DNA of 7,587 nucleotides, taken from contig JAJZMR010000031.1 of assembly GCA_021847535.1 (NCBI GenBank), forward strand, positions 5,299 to 12,885. Reading direction: 5' to 3'. The position numbers were made by a program, and so were the translations under genes. A model generated the notes under the pieces. The model ran no database searches. It had not been told where the DNA came from and was given only the letters and a program-made list of their open reading frames with translations. The DNA comes from a bacterium. Its GTDB lineage: Bacteria; Babelota; Babeliae; Babelales; Babelaceae. This document shows, piece after piece, positions 1 through 6,884 of the stretch; within the stretch, counting starts at the first letter, position 1; each line of letters starts with the position of its first letter.

Positions 1-188
1 GAAATAAATTTTGTTTCTCTTTTAAAAAAAGAAATCAGCGGGATGAGCAAAAAGCGTGAATTTTGATAATACCACCAAAAAATACCTCCTAGGAGATTGC
101 TTGCCATAACGCCCCAAAAAAATGTATGAAAGTGTCTATTCTTGAAATCAGGCACTTTGAATATATCTAAAAAATGTGCGCTTAACAT
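1..188 (-). CDS. 5' part of an unrecognised, probably membrane-embedded protein (runs off the left edge)
   Basis: An open frame begins at ATG 188-186 on the minus strand and stays open to the window edge, giving 62 complete codons. It starts MLSAHFLDIFKVPDF. Residues about 22-42 (HTFFWGVMASNLLGGIFWWYY) form a hydrophobic, aromatic-rich stretch that could cross the membrane. A second hydrophobic stretch (RFLLIPLISFF) follows about five residues later. The short basic lead-in (FKNRHFH) before the first hydrophobic segment resembles the start of many multi-pass transporters, but I do not recognise the family. No good ribosome binding site is visible ahead of the ATG, and an in-frame stop lies at 216-218. 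The start is 46 bases after the stop of the 160-aa gene on the same strand, so the two may share a transcript. The lack of stops over 62 codons plus the membrane-like composition support a real gene, but the fragment is too short to be certain. Confidence 0.5.
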   Translation of the reverse strand, partial: MLSAHFLDIFKVPDFKNRHFHTFFWGVMASNLLGGIFWWYYQNSRFLLIPLISFFKRETKFI

Positions 189-202
189 CTTAATGATGGG
201 TG

Positions 203-243
203 TTTTTATAAAAAATTAATATTTTTGTTTATTTTTATAAAAA
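203..243. repeat. Two copies of the 12-bp palindrome TTTTTATAAAAA
   Basis: The perfect palindrome TTTTTATAAAAA occurs at 203-214 and again at 232-243, 29 bases apart, in the gap between the two minus-strand genes. The second copy overlaps the stop codon of the 160-aa gene. They could be protein-binding sites, part of an AT-rich promoter for the gene at 1-188, or weak termination signals. In DNA this AT-rich they may also be chance. Confidence 0.3.
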
Positions 244-717
244 TAACATATTTTCAGGTAAATAAAAATCATCATCTTTTATTCCATATAAGGTTTCAAG
301 TTGATGGCGTAAAGTGTATATTTTTTCATTAATGATACGTAACTCGGCATTGTATGGCTTTAATAGAGCGGCTAATTTTTTTGTATAAGTATGTAATTTA
401 TGTTTTATGCGCATAATTTGGCACTTGGTAGTGGTGCACTTTTCTTCATCTTGCCCATCTTCATAAAAAAATTGTTTTTTTTCTGTTGATTGCGCTGTGC
501 TTGATTCTAAATCTTTGATTTTATTATGGCAATCCATAATTATTGGGTAATACCGCGTGCGCTCGTCGGCGGTCTGAATGAGGCATTGTCTATCATAACA
601 TGTTTTATGTAAGAGCTTTTTTAATGTATGGGCTGATGGGATATCTACGCCTTCACTTAAAATATGGTTACTCAATAGGCTTATAGTTGCAATGTAATAA
701 AAATATTTTTTTTCCAT
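235..717 (-). CDS. Hypothetical exported protein with five cysteines and a helical C-terminal half (160 aa)
   Basis: I do not recognise this protein. It starts MEKKYFYYIATISLLSNHILSEG: two lysines followed by a moderately hydrophobic stretch, which looks like a weak signal peptide or membrane anchor. The rest is polar. There are five cysteines, C40, C45, C63, C94 and C99, including two C-x4-C pairs (40/45 and 94/99) that could form disulfides if the protein leaves the cytoplasm. Residues about 100-145 are rich in K, L, E and I, without proline apart from P121, and look helical or coiled-coil. The ATG at 717-715 is supported by a GGGGG/AAAGGGGG ribosome binding site at 723-730, five bases upstream. 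A promoter candidate lies at 753-782. It is transcribed away from the M16 protease and possibly together with the partial gene at 1-188. Small exported cysteine proteins of unknown role are common in intracellular bacteria, but nothing here shows a function. Confidence 0.7.
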   Translation of the reverse strand: MEKKYFYYIATISLLSNHILSEGVDIPSAHTLKKLLHKTCYDRQCLIQTADERTRYYPIIMDCHNKIKDLESSTAQSTEKKQFFYEDGQDEEKCTTTKCQIMRIKHKLHTYTKKLAALLKPYNAELRIINEKIYTLRHQLETLYGIKDDDFYLPENMLFL

Positions 718-722
718 CTTTT

Positions 723-730
723 CCCCCTTT
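723..730 (-). promoter_or_regulatory. Ribosome binding site of the 160-aa gene
   Basis: On the minus strand the sequence reads AAAGGGGG followed by five bases (AAAAG) and the ATG at 717. The purine-rich block at standard spacing fixes this start codon. Confidence 0.65.
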
Positions 731-752
731 TGTTTATATGTCTCTTATCTTT

Positions 753-782
753 ATTGTATTTAATTTATATCTGAAATTGCAA
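753..782 (-). promoter_or_regulatory. Candidate sigma70-type promoter for the 160-aa gene
   Basis: On the minus strand, TTGCAA (782-777, four of six matches to TTGACA) is followed after 18 bases by TACAAT (758-753, five of six matches to TATAAT). Transcription would start near 745, giving a leader of about 28 bases that contains the ribosome binding site. The -35 box lies inside the perfect 12-bp palindrome AAATTGCAATTT at 774-785, so a -35-like hexamer is present on both strands. No matching -10 box is clear for the plus strand. The area is AT-rich, so chance matches are possible. Confidence 0.35.
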
Positions 783-857
783 TTTATTGTAAAGAAATGG
801 GTAAAGATCTTATTTCCTTGCGATTTTTTTGTCGATTAACTAAGCTTGAGGAAATAT

Positions 858-923
858 ATGGATAAGCATAAAAAAATAAGAATGTTATTATGGCTATTTT
901 TAATGTCAAAAAAAAGATTTTAG
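858..923 (+). CDS. 21-codon upstream ORF overlapping the start of the M16 protease gene
   Basis: ATG 858-860 is preceded by GAGGA at 848-852, with six bases between GAGG and the ATG. This is a better ribosome binding site than anything ahead of the protease ATG at 890. The frame encodes MDKHKKIRMLLWLFLMSKK plus two further residues and stops at TAG 921-923, 34 bases inside the protease gene and in another frame. The peptide has a basic start and a short hydrophobic core (MLLWLFLM), like a minimal signal sequence. It may be a leader peptide that couples translation to the protease. It could instead be the true protease N-terminus separated by a one-base shift at the eight-A run 908-915. It could also be chance. 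Only sequence features support it. Confidence 0.35.
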   Translation: MDKHKKIRMLLWLFLMSKKRF

Positions 924-3514
924 ATAACGGTTTAACTGTATTGGTCGTTGAAAATCACACAATCCCTAAGGTTTCAACTCAGCTTTGGTACGGGGTTGGT
1001 TCTAAAAATGAAAAATCCGGTGAACGCGGCATTGCACATTTTATTGAACATATGATTTTTAAGGGCACACAGAAACTTTCTGAATCAGATATAAATCTGA
1101 TTACACATAAATTGGGTGGCTCTTGTAATGCTTTTACTTCCTATGATTATACGGGCTACCTATTTGATTTTCCAGCCTCTGTTTGGCAAGAGTCGTTGCC
1201 TATTATGGCAGATTGTATGAGAAATTGTACTTTTAAGCAACAATTTTTGAATTCAGAAGTTAAAGCAGTTATTCAAGAATTAAAGATGTATAATGATGAT
1301 TACGGATCAACATTAATAGAAAAAATGATTAGTGCTCTTTTTTTTGATCATCCCTATCACCATCCAATCATTGGATATAAGCATGATTTATGGAGCTTAA
1401 ATAGACAGGAACTCGATAATTTTTACAAAAAGCATTATGTTCCTAATAATGCAACATTGGTTGTTGTTGGAGATGTTGTAAGCGATGAGGTTTTTACTGC
1501 TGCATATAAGGAATTTAGTCATATTGTGCCAGATAATACCTATGTGCACGAATCATTTCACCACACGCCTGATCTTGCAAATGGCAGTATAGCACTGTAT
1601 CGTGAGGTTCAAAAGCCATTTTTTATCTATGCATTTGTTATTCCAGGGCTTAAAGCTCGTCTTGATTATATATTTGATTGCCTTACTTGGATTATGGGTG
1701 CTGGTAAGGGCTCCCGTTTGTATAGGATTTTGGTTGAGCAGGAAAATCTAGTAAGCGATGTGAGCTGTTTCATTTACGATCTTTTTGAACACAGCGTTTT
1801 ATTCGTTCAGGTAGATTTATATAATCTTGCTGATGAGGCTCGTGTGCGATCAATAATTTTGCAAGAACTTGATGACTTGGCGCGGGGTATTATTTCTGAT
1901 GAGGAGTTGACGCGTGCTATTAAAAAAACAGAAATGGATTTTCTTTCACTGCAGGAAAATAACCAAAAATTGGCCTACATAGTTGGAAAATATTTTACTG
2001 CGCTCAAGGATGAGACTTATTTGTCTCATTACACTCAAAAAAGCCACGATTTTATTAAAAATACTTTGCAACAGATTGCACAGTATTACTTGAGCCCATC
2101 ACTGATGTTTGTAGGCAGTGTATTGCCGATCCATGAGCAGGATAAAAAATTATGGTTAGGGTATCAAAAAGAATCTGACGTGCAGGATGAAAAAATTCTG
2201 GCCGCTATTACGCGCGAAACAGATGTTGAACAGGGTGTGCAAGTTCATAATCTACCGACCTTTGCTATTCCGGAATTTGAGTATCCACAAGCGGACAAGG
2301 CCTTATTAAAAAATGGTTTAAAACTTTTGTTTCATCATGATACTGCAATTGCAAAAATTGAGGTGATTATCGATTTTCAAGGAAAATATTTTTATGACCC
2401 GGAAGACAAGCAGGGTCTTACTATGATTCTTTTTGATATGTTACAAGAGGGTACGCGCAATCATTCATCTATAGAGCTTGCACATAAATTGGAATCGAAG
2501 GGTATGACACTGGGTACTTTTCCTGGAGTAATAACGCTTTCGATGCTTGCAAGCGATCTGGAGGAAGGACTTGAATTGCTTAAAGAAATTATATGTCACC
2601 CAATGCTTCCAGAGACGTCACTTGCCCATGTTAAAAACCGTATATTGGCAGACATCAATGATTTTTGGGATGATCCACAGCAATTTATCGGGCAGCTTGT
2701 GCGTGAAAATGTTTACGATCATCACCCTTATCATAAAAATATGTTTGGTACACCTCAAACGGTTGATGCTATAACATATAGTGATATTAAAAAGTGGTAT
2801 AAACGGATGATTACACCATTTGGCACGCGGATGAGTATAGTTGGTGACTTTTCAGGGTATTCTATTGTTGATATAAGTAACCGCTTTTTTGGTCATTGGC
2901 ATGGCGAATATTTAACACCTATAGAGTTCCCGCAGTTGCCAGTAGTACAGGAGCACACCATTGATTACCCTATTACGCGGGATCAGATAACACTAGCCTT
3001 TGCCGGAATATCTGTTTCACGCAAAGACCCTGATTTTGATAAACTTTTATTATTCGATCAGGTTTTTAGTGGCGGAATGCTCGGTTCAATGAGTTCGCGG
3101 CTTTTTGAATTACGTGAACATTCTGGTCTGTTTTATACTATAGGCGGTTCTTTAGTTGCAAATGCCGATCAACAGCCTGGGCTTGCTTACGTAAAGACGA
3201 TTGTCTCGCCAGATCGGCTTGTGGAGGCACAAGAAAGCATTAGGCAGGTAATAAGTCAGGGGGCTCACGATCTAACGCAAGATGAATTAGATGAGGCGGT
3301 TCGTGCTGTTATAAGCTCTATGATTGATAATTTTGCTTCTCTTAAAAAGAAGGCATCAACTTTTTTATTTATGGATCTTTTTGACCTAACGCCAGAATTT
3401 TTCAAAAATAGATATAAGCAACTTGCAAGTCTAACGGTTGATGAAGTCAAGCAGGCAGTTAAACAGCATATAAATGTTTCACGCATGATTACTATACGAG
3501 TTGGCAGAGTATAA
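890..3514 (+). CDS. M16 family zinc metallopeptidase, two-unit (active plus inactive half)
   Basis: This is an insulinase/processing-peptidase-type protease of 874 aa, a usual size for a fused two-unit M16 protein. The N-terminal unit (residues about 5-440) carries the inverted zinc motif HFIEH at 50-54. The third zinc ligand is probably E130 in VIQELKMYNDD, 75 residues after H54, which fits the family pattern HxxEH-x74-76-E. The opening KKILDNGLTVLVVENH is typical. The second unit (about 468-874, from ALLKNGLKLLF) lacks HxxEH and should be catalytically dead. It keeps the arginine/tyrosine substrate-binding segment SSRLFELREHSGLFY (R742, Y749). Such enzymes degrade peptides or process proteins inside a closed chamber, often in the periplasm. 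The ATG at 890 is the only ATG available in frame, because TAA occurs at 869-871. It has no strong ribosome binding site and, as annotated, no signal peptide; see the overlapping ORF at 858. The MutY-like gene starts two bases after its stop, so the two genes probably form an operon. Confidence 0.93.
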   Translation: MAIFNVKKKILDNGLTVLVVENHTIPKVSTQLWYGVGSKNEKSGERGIAHFIEHMIFKGTQKLSESDINLITHKLGGSCNAFTSYDYTGYLFDFPASVWQESLPIMADCMRNCTFKQQFLNSEVKAVIQELKMYNDDYGSTLIEKMISALFFDHPYHHPIIGYKHDLWSLNRQELDNFYKKHYVPNNATLVVVGDVVSDEVFTAAYKEFSHIVPDNTYVHESFHHTPDLANGSIALYREVQKPFFIYAFVIPGLKARLDYIFDCLTWIMGAGKGSRLYRILVEQENLVSDVSCFIYDLFEHSVLFVQVDLYNLADEARVRSIILQELDDLARGIISDEELTRAIKKTEMDFLSLQENNQKLAYIVGKYFTALKDETYLSHYTQKSHDFIKNTLQQIAQYYLSPSLMFVGSVLPIHEQDKKLWLGYQKESDVQDEKILAAITRETDVEQGVQVHNLPTFAIPEFEYPQADKALLKNGLKLLFHHDTAIAKIEVIIDFQGKYFYDPEDKQGLTMILFDMLQEGTRNHSSIELAHKLESKGMTLGTFPGVITLSMLASDLEEGLELLKEIICHPMLPETSLAHVKNRILADINDFWDDPQQFIGQLVRENVYDHHPYHKNMFGTPQTVDAITYSDIKKWYKRMITPFGTRMSIVGDFSGYSIVDISNRFFGHWHGEYLTPIEFPQLPVVQEHTIDYPITRDQITLAFAGISVSRKDPDFDKLLLFDQVFSGGMLGSMSSRLFELREHSGLFYTIGGSLVANADQQPGLAYVKTIVSPDRLVEAQESIRQVISQGAHDLTQDELDEAVRAVISSMIDNFASLKKKASTFLFMDLFDLTPEFFKNRYKQLASLTVDEVKQAVKQHINVSRMITIRVGRV

Positions 3515-3516
3515 AG

Positions 3517-4338
3517 GTGTACGATTTTAATGCTTTTGTTAAGCAGGTGAGGGATTATTACGCGCAGCATAAGCGCGATTTTTCTTGGCGAAAAAATATA
3601 AATCCTTATCGCATCGTTGTTTCTGAGATCATGTTGCAACAGACTCAGACTGACCGTGTAAAAGATAAATTTGAGCAATGGATGGTACGATTTCCAGATT
3701 TTAACATGCTTGCGCAAGCATCAGTTCGTGATGTTATTGTTGCCTGGTCAGGGCTTGGATACAATAGGCGTGCACTTGCATTATATGAGCTTGCCGGCCG
3801 TATACAGCGTGAATGTAATGGGCAGCTGCCAAATGATCCTGCACAACTGGTGATGTTTAAAGGGATTGGTCCAAATACGGCAGGCTCTATATGCGCTTTT
3901 GCCTTTAATATGCCGACGGTATTTATCGAGACAAATATTAGAGCTGTTTATATACACCATTTTTTTTCCTCACAATTTCATGATCCTGGCGTAAAGATAT
4001 CTGATAAACAACTATTACCTCTTATTCAACAAACGCTTGACCGCGAAAACCCGCGTGAATGGTATTATGCTTTGATGGATTATGGCGTAAAATTAAAAAA
4101 AGAACATAAAAATCCAAACAGAAAAAGTAAACATCATACGGTCCAGTCACGGTTTGAAGGTTCAGAGCGGCAAATAAGAGGTGAAATTCTTAAGGCGTTG
4201 GGGGCATATGGGCAGCTTTCATTTGAGGAACTCAGTTTGATTATTGCCAGAGAGCCGCGGCGCATTGAAAACAATGTTAGTGATTTGATCGCTGAAGGGT
4301 TTATTAAATCCAATAATGGTATATATTGCCTTGCATAA
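3517..4338 (+). CDS. mutY: Short MutY-like adenine glycosylase (HhH-GPD family) without iron-sulfur cluster cysteines
   Basis: This is a base-excision repair glycosylase of 273 aa; E. coli MutY has about 350. MutY removes adenine mispaired with 8-oxoguanine. The N-terminal signature SEIMLQQTQTDRV places E37 at the exact position of the catalytic Glu37 of E. coli. A helix-hairpin-helix KGIGPNTAG lies at 115-123. The catalytic Asp138 position holds Glu138 (IETNIRAVYIHHFF). The only cysteines are C100, C126 and C271, so the usual C-x6-C-x2-C-x5-C cluster loop is absent. Instead DYGVKLKKEHKNPNRKSKHH follows. The C-terminal MutT-like 8-oxoG recognition domain is also missing. Residues about 217-273 look like a winged-helix domain (RGEILKAL…LSFEELSLII…VSDLIAEGFI). 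The start is GTG at 3517-3519, two bases after the protease stop, with a possible AGAG ribosome binding site at 3506-3509 inside the protease gene. This suggests translational coupling. The substrate could differ from that of classical MutY. Confidence 0.85.
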   Translation: MYDFNAFVKQVRDYYAQHKRDFSWRKNINPYRIVVSEIMLQQTQTDRVKDKFEQWMVRFPDFNMLAQASVRDVIVAWSGLGYNRRALALYELAGRIQRECNGQLPNDPAQLVMFKGIGPNTAGSICAFAFNMPTVFIETNIRAVYIHHFFSSQFHDPGVKISDKQLLPLIQQTLDRENPREWYYALMDYGVKLKKEHKNPNRKSKHHTVQSRFEGSERQIRGEILKALGAYGQLSFEELSLIIAREPRRIENNVSDLIAEGFIKSNNGIYCLA

Positions 4339-4390
4339 AATATCTCTATTAAACTTGTAATATATTGTATTTGTTTAACAGAGATCTTTT
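4337..4390 (+). promoter_or_regulatory. Long hairpin enclosing the ribosome binding site of the deubiquitinase gene
   Basis: ATCTCTATTAAAC (4342-4354) is the reverse complement of GTTTAACAGAGAT (4373-4385) at 12 of 13 positions; the exception is A4348/C4379. The loop is 18 bases of AT-rich sequence. One mismatch outside the stem, AAAA (4337-4340) faces TTTT (4387-4390), adding four more pairs. The right arm contains AGAGA (4380-4384), the only plausible ribosome binding site for ATG 4391. Folded mRNA would therefore hide that site and end right at the start codon. Possible roles are translation control (for example temperature- or factor-dependent opening), a repressor operator in DNA form, or a weak terminator for the upstream gene, given the flanking A and T tracts. 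The stem is AT-rich, so a strong terminator is less likely. The structure is seen directly; the role is inferred. Confidence 0.55.
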
Positions 4391-5431
4391 ATGAAAAAAT
4401 TATGGGCATTCATTTTTTTGTTTAGTTTTTTTTACGTGCAATCTCCCGCCCCAGTAGGCATCCAAAATCTTGCGAATACCTGTTATATGAATGCACTACT
4501 ACAATGCCTTATTGCATCTAAAAAATTTGTTGGCCTTATGCAAAGCATTAATTTTGCATCAGTTACCGATGAGAACACGAAGAACTTAGGTAATACATTT
4601 AAGAATTTTGTTATTCAGCATGCAGCCGGTAATAATAGAAATGAGCCAACTAATCCGCAAGAATTCGCTGCATGCGTAAATATGCAGGGGATATTTACAG
4701 GTGATGTTATAAAAGAGCAGCAAGATTCAGATGAGTTGTTTATAAAATTAATACGGCTCCTGGGTGAAGAAAAAAAAGATCTTTTAGATTTTTTTACTAT
4801 TAAATCTGAGACGAGGCTCACACCGGCGTGCCTTCAGAAAATGGCAATAGCATTTACCGACACGGAGGAGGAGCAGGAGGATATAGTTTTAAGACTACCA
4901 TTATCGGCCGATTCACTTGATGATTGTATAAAAAATTTTTTTGGTAAAAAAAAGAGTGACATATACTGTAACAACTGCAGGCAACAAGCGTGCGTTGATC
5001 AAGAAATTTTTATCACACATTATCCGGAACTTTTAGTTATTCTCTTAGGCAGGCGGGACGAAAAAGGCAAAAAAATTACAAAAAAAATAACAATAAACCC
5101 GAACAATAGCTTGATAGGTTCATATGAATATAAATTAATAGGGTGCGTATTTCACGCTGGAACTGGTACTGGCGGGCACTATACTGCGGTTATCAAAAAG
5201 GACTCTGCTTGGTACGAATGCAATGATACGTATGTTAACCACTTAACATTAACAAAAGCGCAAGAAATATTAAATGGTGAGAATACAGAAAGTTATTTAT
5301 TATTTTTTGAAAAGGTCAAAGAGGTGCAGCTACATGCGCAGAAAATTCAAGATATTACTAATCTTTTAATGCAGACACAAAACTACATACGAGGCCTGTA
5401 TGTAAACACCTCTCTGTTTGCGTTTAAATAA
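4391..5431 (+). CDS. Predicted secreted ubiquitin-specific protease (USP, peptidase family C19)
   Basis: This 346-aa protein matches the eukaryotic USP deubiquitinase fold, which hydrolyses isopeptide bonds after ubiquitin's C-terminus. Residues 1-18 (MKKLWAFIFLFSFFYVQS) form a clear signal peptide. The Cys box GIQNLANTCYMNALLQCL follows at once, with C31 as nucleophile and N26 at the oxyanion-hole position. The usual GNTC is ANTC here. The His box is GTGGHYTAV (H263) and the third triad residue is N278 in WYECNDTYV, with D279 beside it, as in USPs that use Asn. YCNNC (C193, C196) is a remnant of the zinc-finger segment, and the region PELLVILLGRR matches the family's PxxLxxxLxR strand. The catalytic core is compact (about 285 residues), and a 35-40-residue tail follows. 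It stands alone on the plus strand, 52 bases after mutY, behind the hairpin at 4337-4390. Bacteria lack ubiquitin, so a host-directed effector is the likely role. An origin by transfer from a eukaryote is inferred. Confidence 0.9.
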   Translation: MKKLWAFIFLFSFFYVQSPAPVGIQNLANTCYMNALLQCLIASKKFVGLMQSINFASVTDENTKNLGNTFKNFVIQHAAGNNRNEPTNPQEFAACVNMQGIFTGDVIKEQQDSDELFIKLIRLLGEEKKDLLDFFTIKSETRLTPACLQKMAIAFTDTEEEQEDIVLRLPLSADSLDDCIKNFFGKKKSDIYCNNCRQQACVDQEIFITHYPELLVILLGRRDEKGKKITKKITINPNNSLIGSYEYKLIGCVFHAGTGTGGHYTAVIKKDSAWYECNDTYVNHLTLTKAQEILNGENTESYLLFFEKVKEVQLHAQKIQDITNLLMQTQNYIRGLYVNTSLFAFK

Positions 5432-5471
5432 AAGCTCTTTAAATAAAGTGTATGACGAGAAAATCAAAATC

Positions 5472-6839
5472 TTATTTTAACGGCATAAACAATCTTTTAG
5501 ATTGCATACTTTCTGTGGCGTGATCAACCATCGGTAAGGGATAGTCATGTGGCGCCATAGTTTGGCTATAAAGCCCATGAATTTGTTTAGGCGATAGATT
5601 GCTAAGCTCTGGCAACCATCGTTTAATATAGGTGCATTCAGGATCAAATTTTTTCTGTTGTAACCATGGGTTAAATATACGAAAATATGGCTGGGGGTCA
5701 CAGCCAGTCGAGGCCGCCCATTGCCAGCTGCCATTATTAACGGCAGGGTCATAATCAATCAATTTCTGAGCAAAATATTTTTCGCCCCAGCGCCAATCGA
5801 TCTGGAGGTCTTTGGTTAAAAATGATGCGACAACCATCCGTACACGGTTATGCATCCAGCCAGTTTCATTTAACTGGCGCATGCCTGCGTCAACAAGGGG
5901 AAATCCCGTTTTGCCTGTGCACCATTTTTTAAAATCATCATGATTATTTTTCCATGGTAACTGATCATATTTTTTTAAAAAATTATGGCCAAAAATGTGG
6001 GGAAAATGTGCAGCGATTTGGGTATAAAAATCACGCCAATAGAGTTGTCGTACGAGCGCAGATGTTGTGCCGAATTTATTTTTGAACGCATAATATTCTT
6101 CACGTATTGAAATGGTGCCAAATTTATTGTGAGCAGAAAGGCCTGTTGTAGTAATCGCTGGATAATCGCGTGTTTTTTGGTAATCACGTAAATGAGCACT
6201 TTGCTTTAAAAGATCTAATCCATTACGTCTGCCACCTGAAGTAAATATTTTCTTGTTATAATCTTTTAAAATAGCGCGAGGATTAGCTTCTTGCCCCAAG
6301 TGTCCGGCAAAATAATTTTTATAAAAATTCGCTTGTGGTTCTTTGACAGGAAGTGCAAGCGCTGATTTAAAATAGGGTGTAAAGATGGTATACGGCTTTC
6401 CAGTTTTAGTCATAAGCGCATCAGGATCATTCAGAAGCAGGTCGTGGTGAGCATGAAAATCGATAGAGAGTTCCCGACAAATACCCTGAAGTAAATTGTC
6501 TCGTGCGGTACTGTATGGCGTATAATCTTTATTGACAAAAAGCGCATTATATTTTTTGTGGTTATATATGTTTTTTATTATTTTGACCGGATCGCCAGAA
6601 AATATGAAAAGGTGTCCGTTCATCTTTTTGAGTTGATCGTAAAGATCTGCGAGTGATTCGACCATAAATTGGATACAATTTTCACTTTTGTAACTATTTT
6701 GATCACCAATTTGCTCGACATCAAGAATAAAGCAGACAATAACAGTATCAGATTTTTTTAGCGCATCAATAAGGGCCGTATTGTCGTGAAGTCTTAGATC
6801 GCGTCGAAATATAAAAAGCGAGCAGGGATATTGTTTCAC
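5472..6839 (-). CDS. phrB: Class I deoxyribodipyrimidine photolyase
   Basis: This cytoplasmic flavoenzyme uses blue light to split UV-induced cyclobutane pyrimidine dimers. At 455 aa it is close to the E. coli enzyme (472 aa). The N-terminal antenna-binding Rossmann domain begins SLFIFRRDLRLHDNTAL and spans about residues 1-130. The FAD/DNA-binding helical domain includes LYWRDFY, KTGFPLVDAGMRQLNETGWMHNR and NNGSWQWAASTGCDPQPYFR. The electron-transfer tryptophan triad is intact: W296, W349 and W372 line up with W306, W359 and W382 of E. coli. N368 matches the flavin-contacting Asn378. This favours photolyase over cryptochrome, though the exact lesion is inferred. The start is GTG at 6839-6837; upstream codons to the stop at 6896-6894 contain no ATG, and a weak GGA ribosome binding site lies five bases before it. 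The gene is convergent with the deubiquitinase (40-base gap) and divergent from tspO. Confidence 0.95.
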   Translation of the reverse strand: MKQYPCSLFIFRRDLRLHDNTALIDALKKSDTVIVCFILDVEQIGDQNSYKSENCIQFMVESLADLYDQLKKMNGHLFIFSGDPVKIIKNIYNHKKYNALFVNKDYTPYSTARDNLLQGICRELSIDFHAHHDLLLNDPDALMTKTGKPYTIFTPYFKSALALPVKEPQANFYKNYFAGHLGQEANPRAILKDYNKKIFTSGGRRNGLDLLKQSAHLRDYQKTRDYPAITTTGLSAHNKFGTISIREEYYAFKNKFGTTSALVRQLYWRDFYTQIAAHFPHIFGHNFLKKYDQLPWKNNHDDFKKWCTGKTGFPLVDAGMRQLNETGWMHNRVRMVVASFLTKDLQIDWRWGEKYFAQKLIDYDPAVNNGSWQWAASTGCDPQPYFRIFNPWLQQKKFDPECTYIKRWLPELSNLSPKQIHGLYSQTMAPHDYPLPMVDHATESMQSKRLFMPLK

Positions 6840-6884
6840 AAAAATCCAAAAAAAGGTAATTGCAAGATAAACATTTTGATATAT

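Noticed and set aside
86..95. 10-bp palindrome CTCCTAGGAG
   Set aside because: It is inside the open frame at 1-188, is isolated, and has no partner or context suggesting a function.
818..846. Plus-strand promoter TTGCGA-17-TAAGCT for the protease
   Set aside because: The -10 matches at only three positions, and the predicted start would fall after the ribosome binding site of the upstream ORF.
3265..3717. 150-codon minus-strand open frame
   Set aside because: It lies opposite the well-supported end of the M16 gene and start of the MutY-like gene and shows no protein-family features.
5432..5471. Intrinsic terminator between the convergent deubiquitinase and photolyase genes
   Set aside because: The gap holds a repeated TTTAAATAAA (5423-5432 and 5438-5447), but no GC-containing stem with a T tract.
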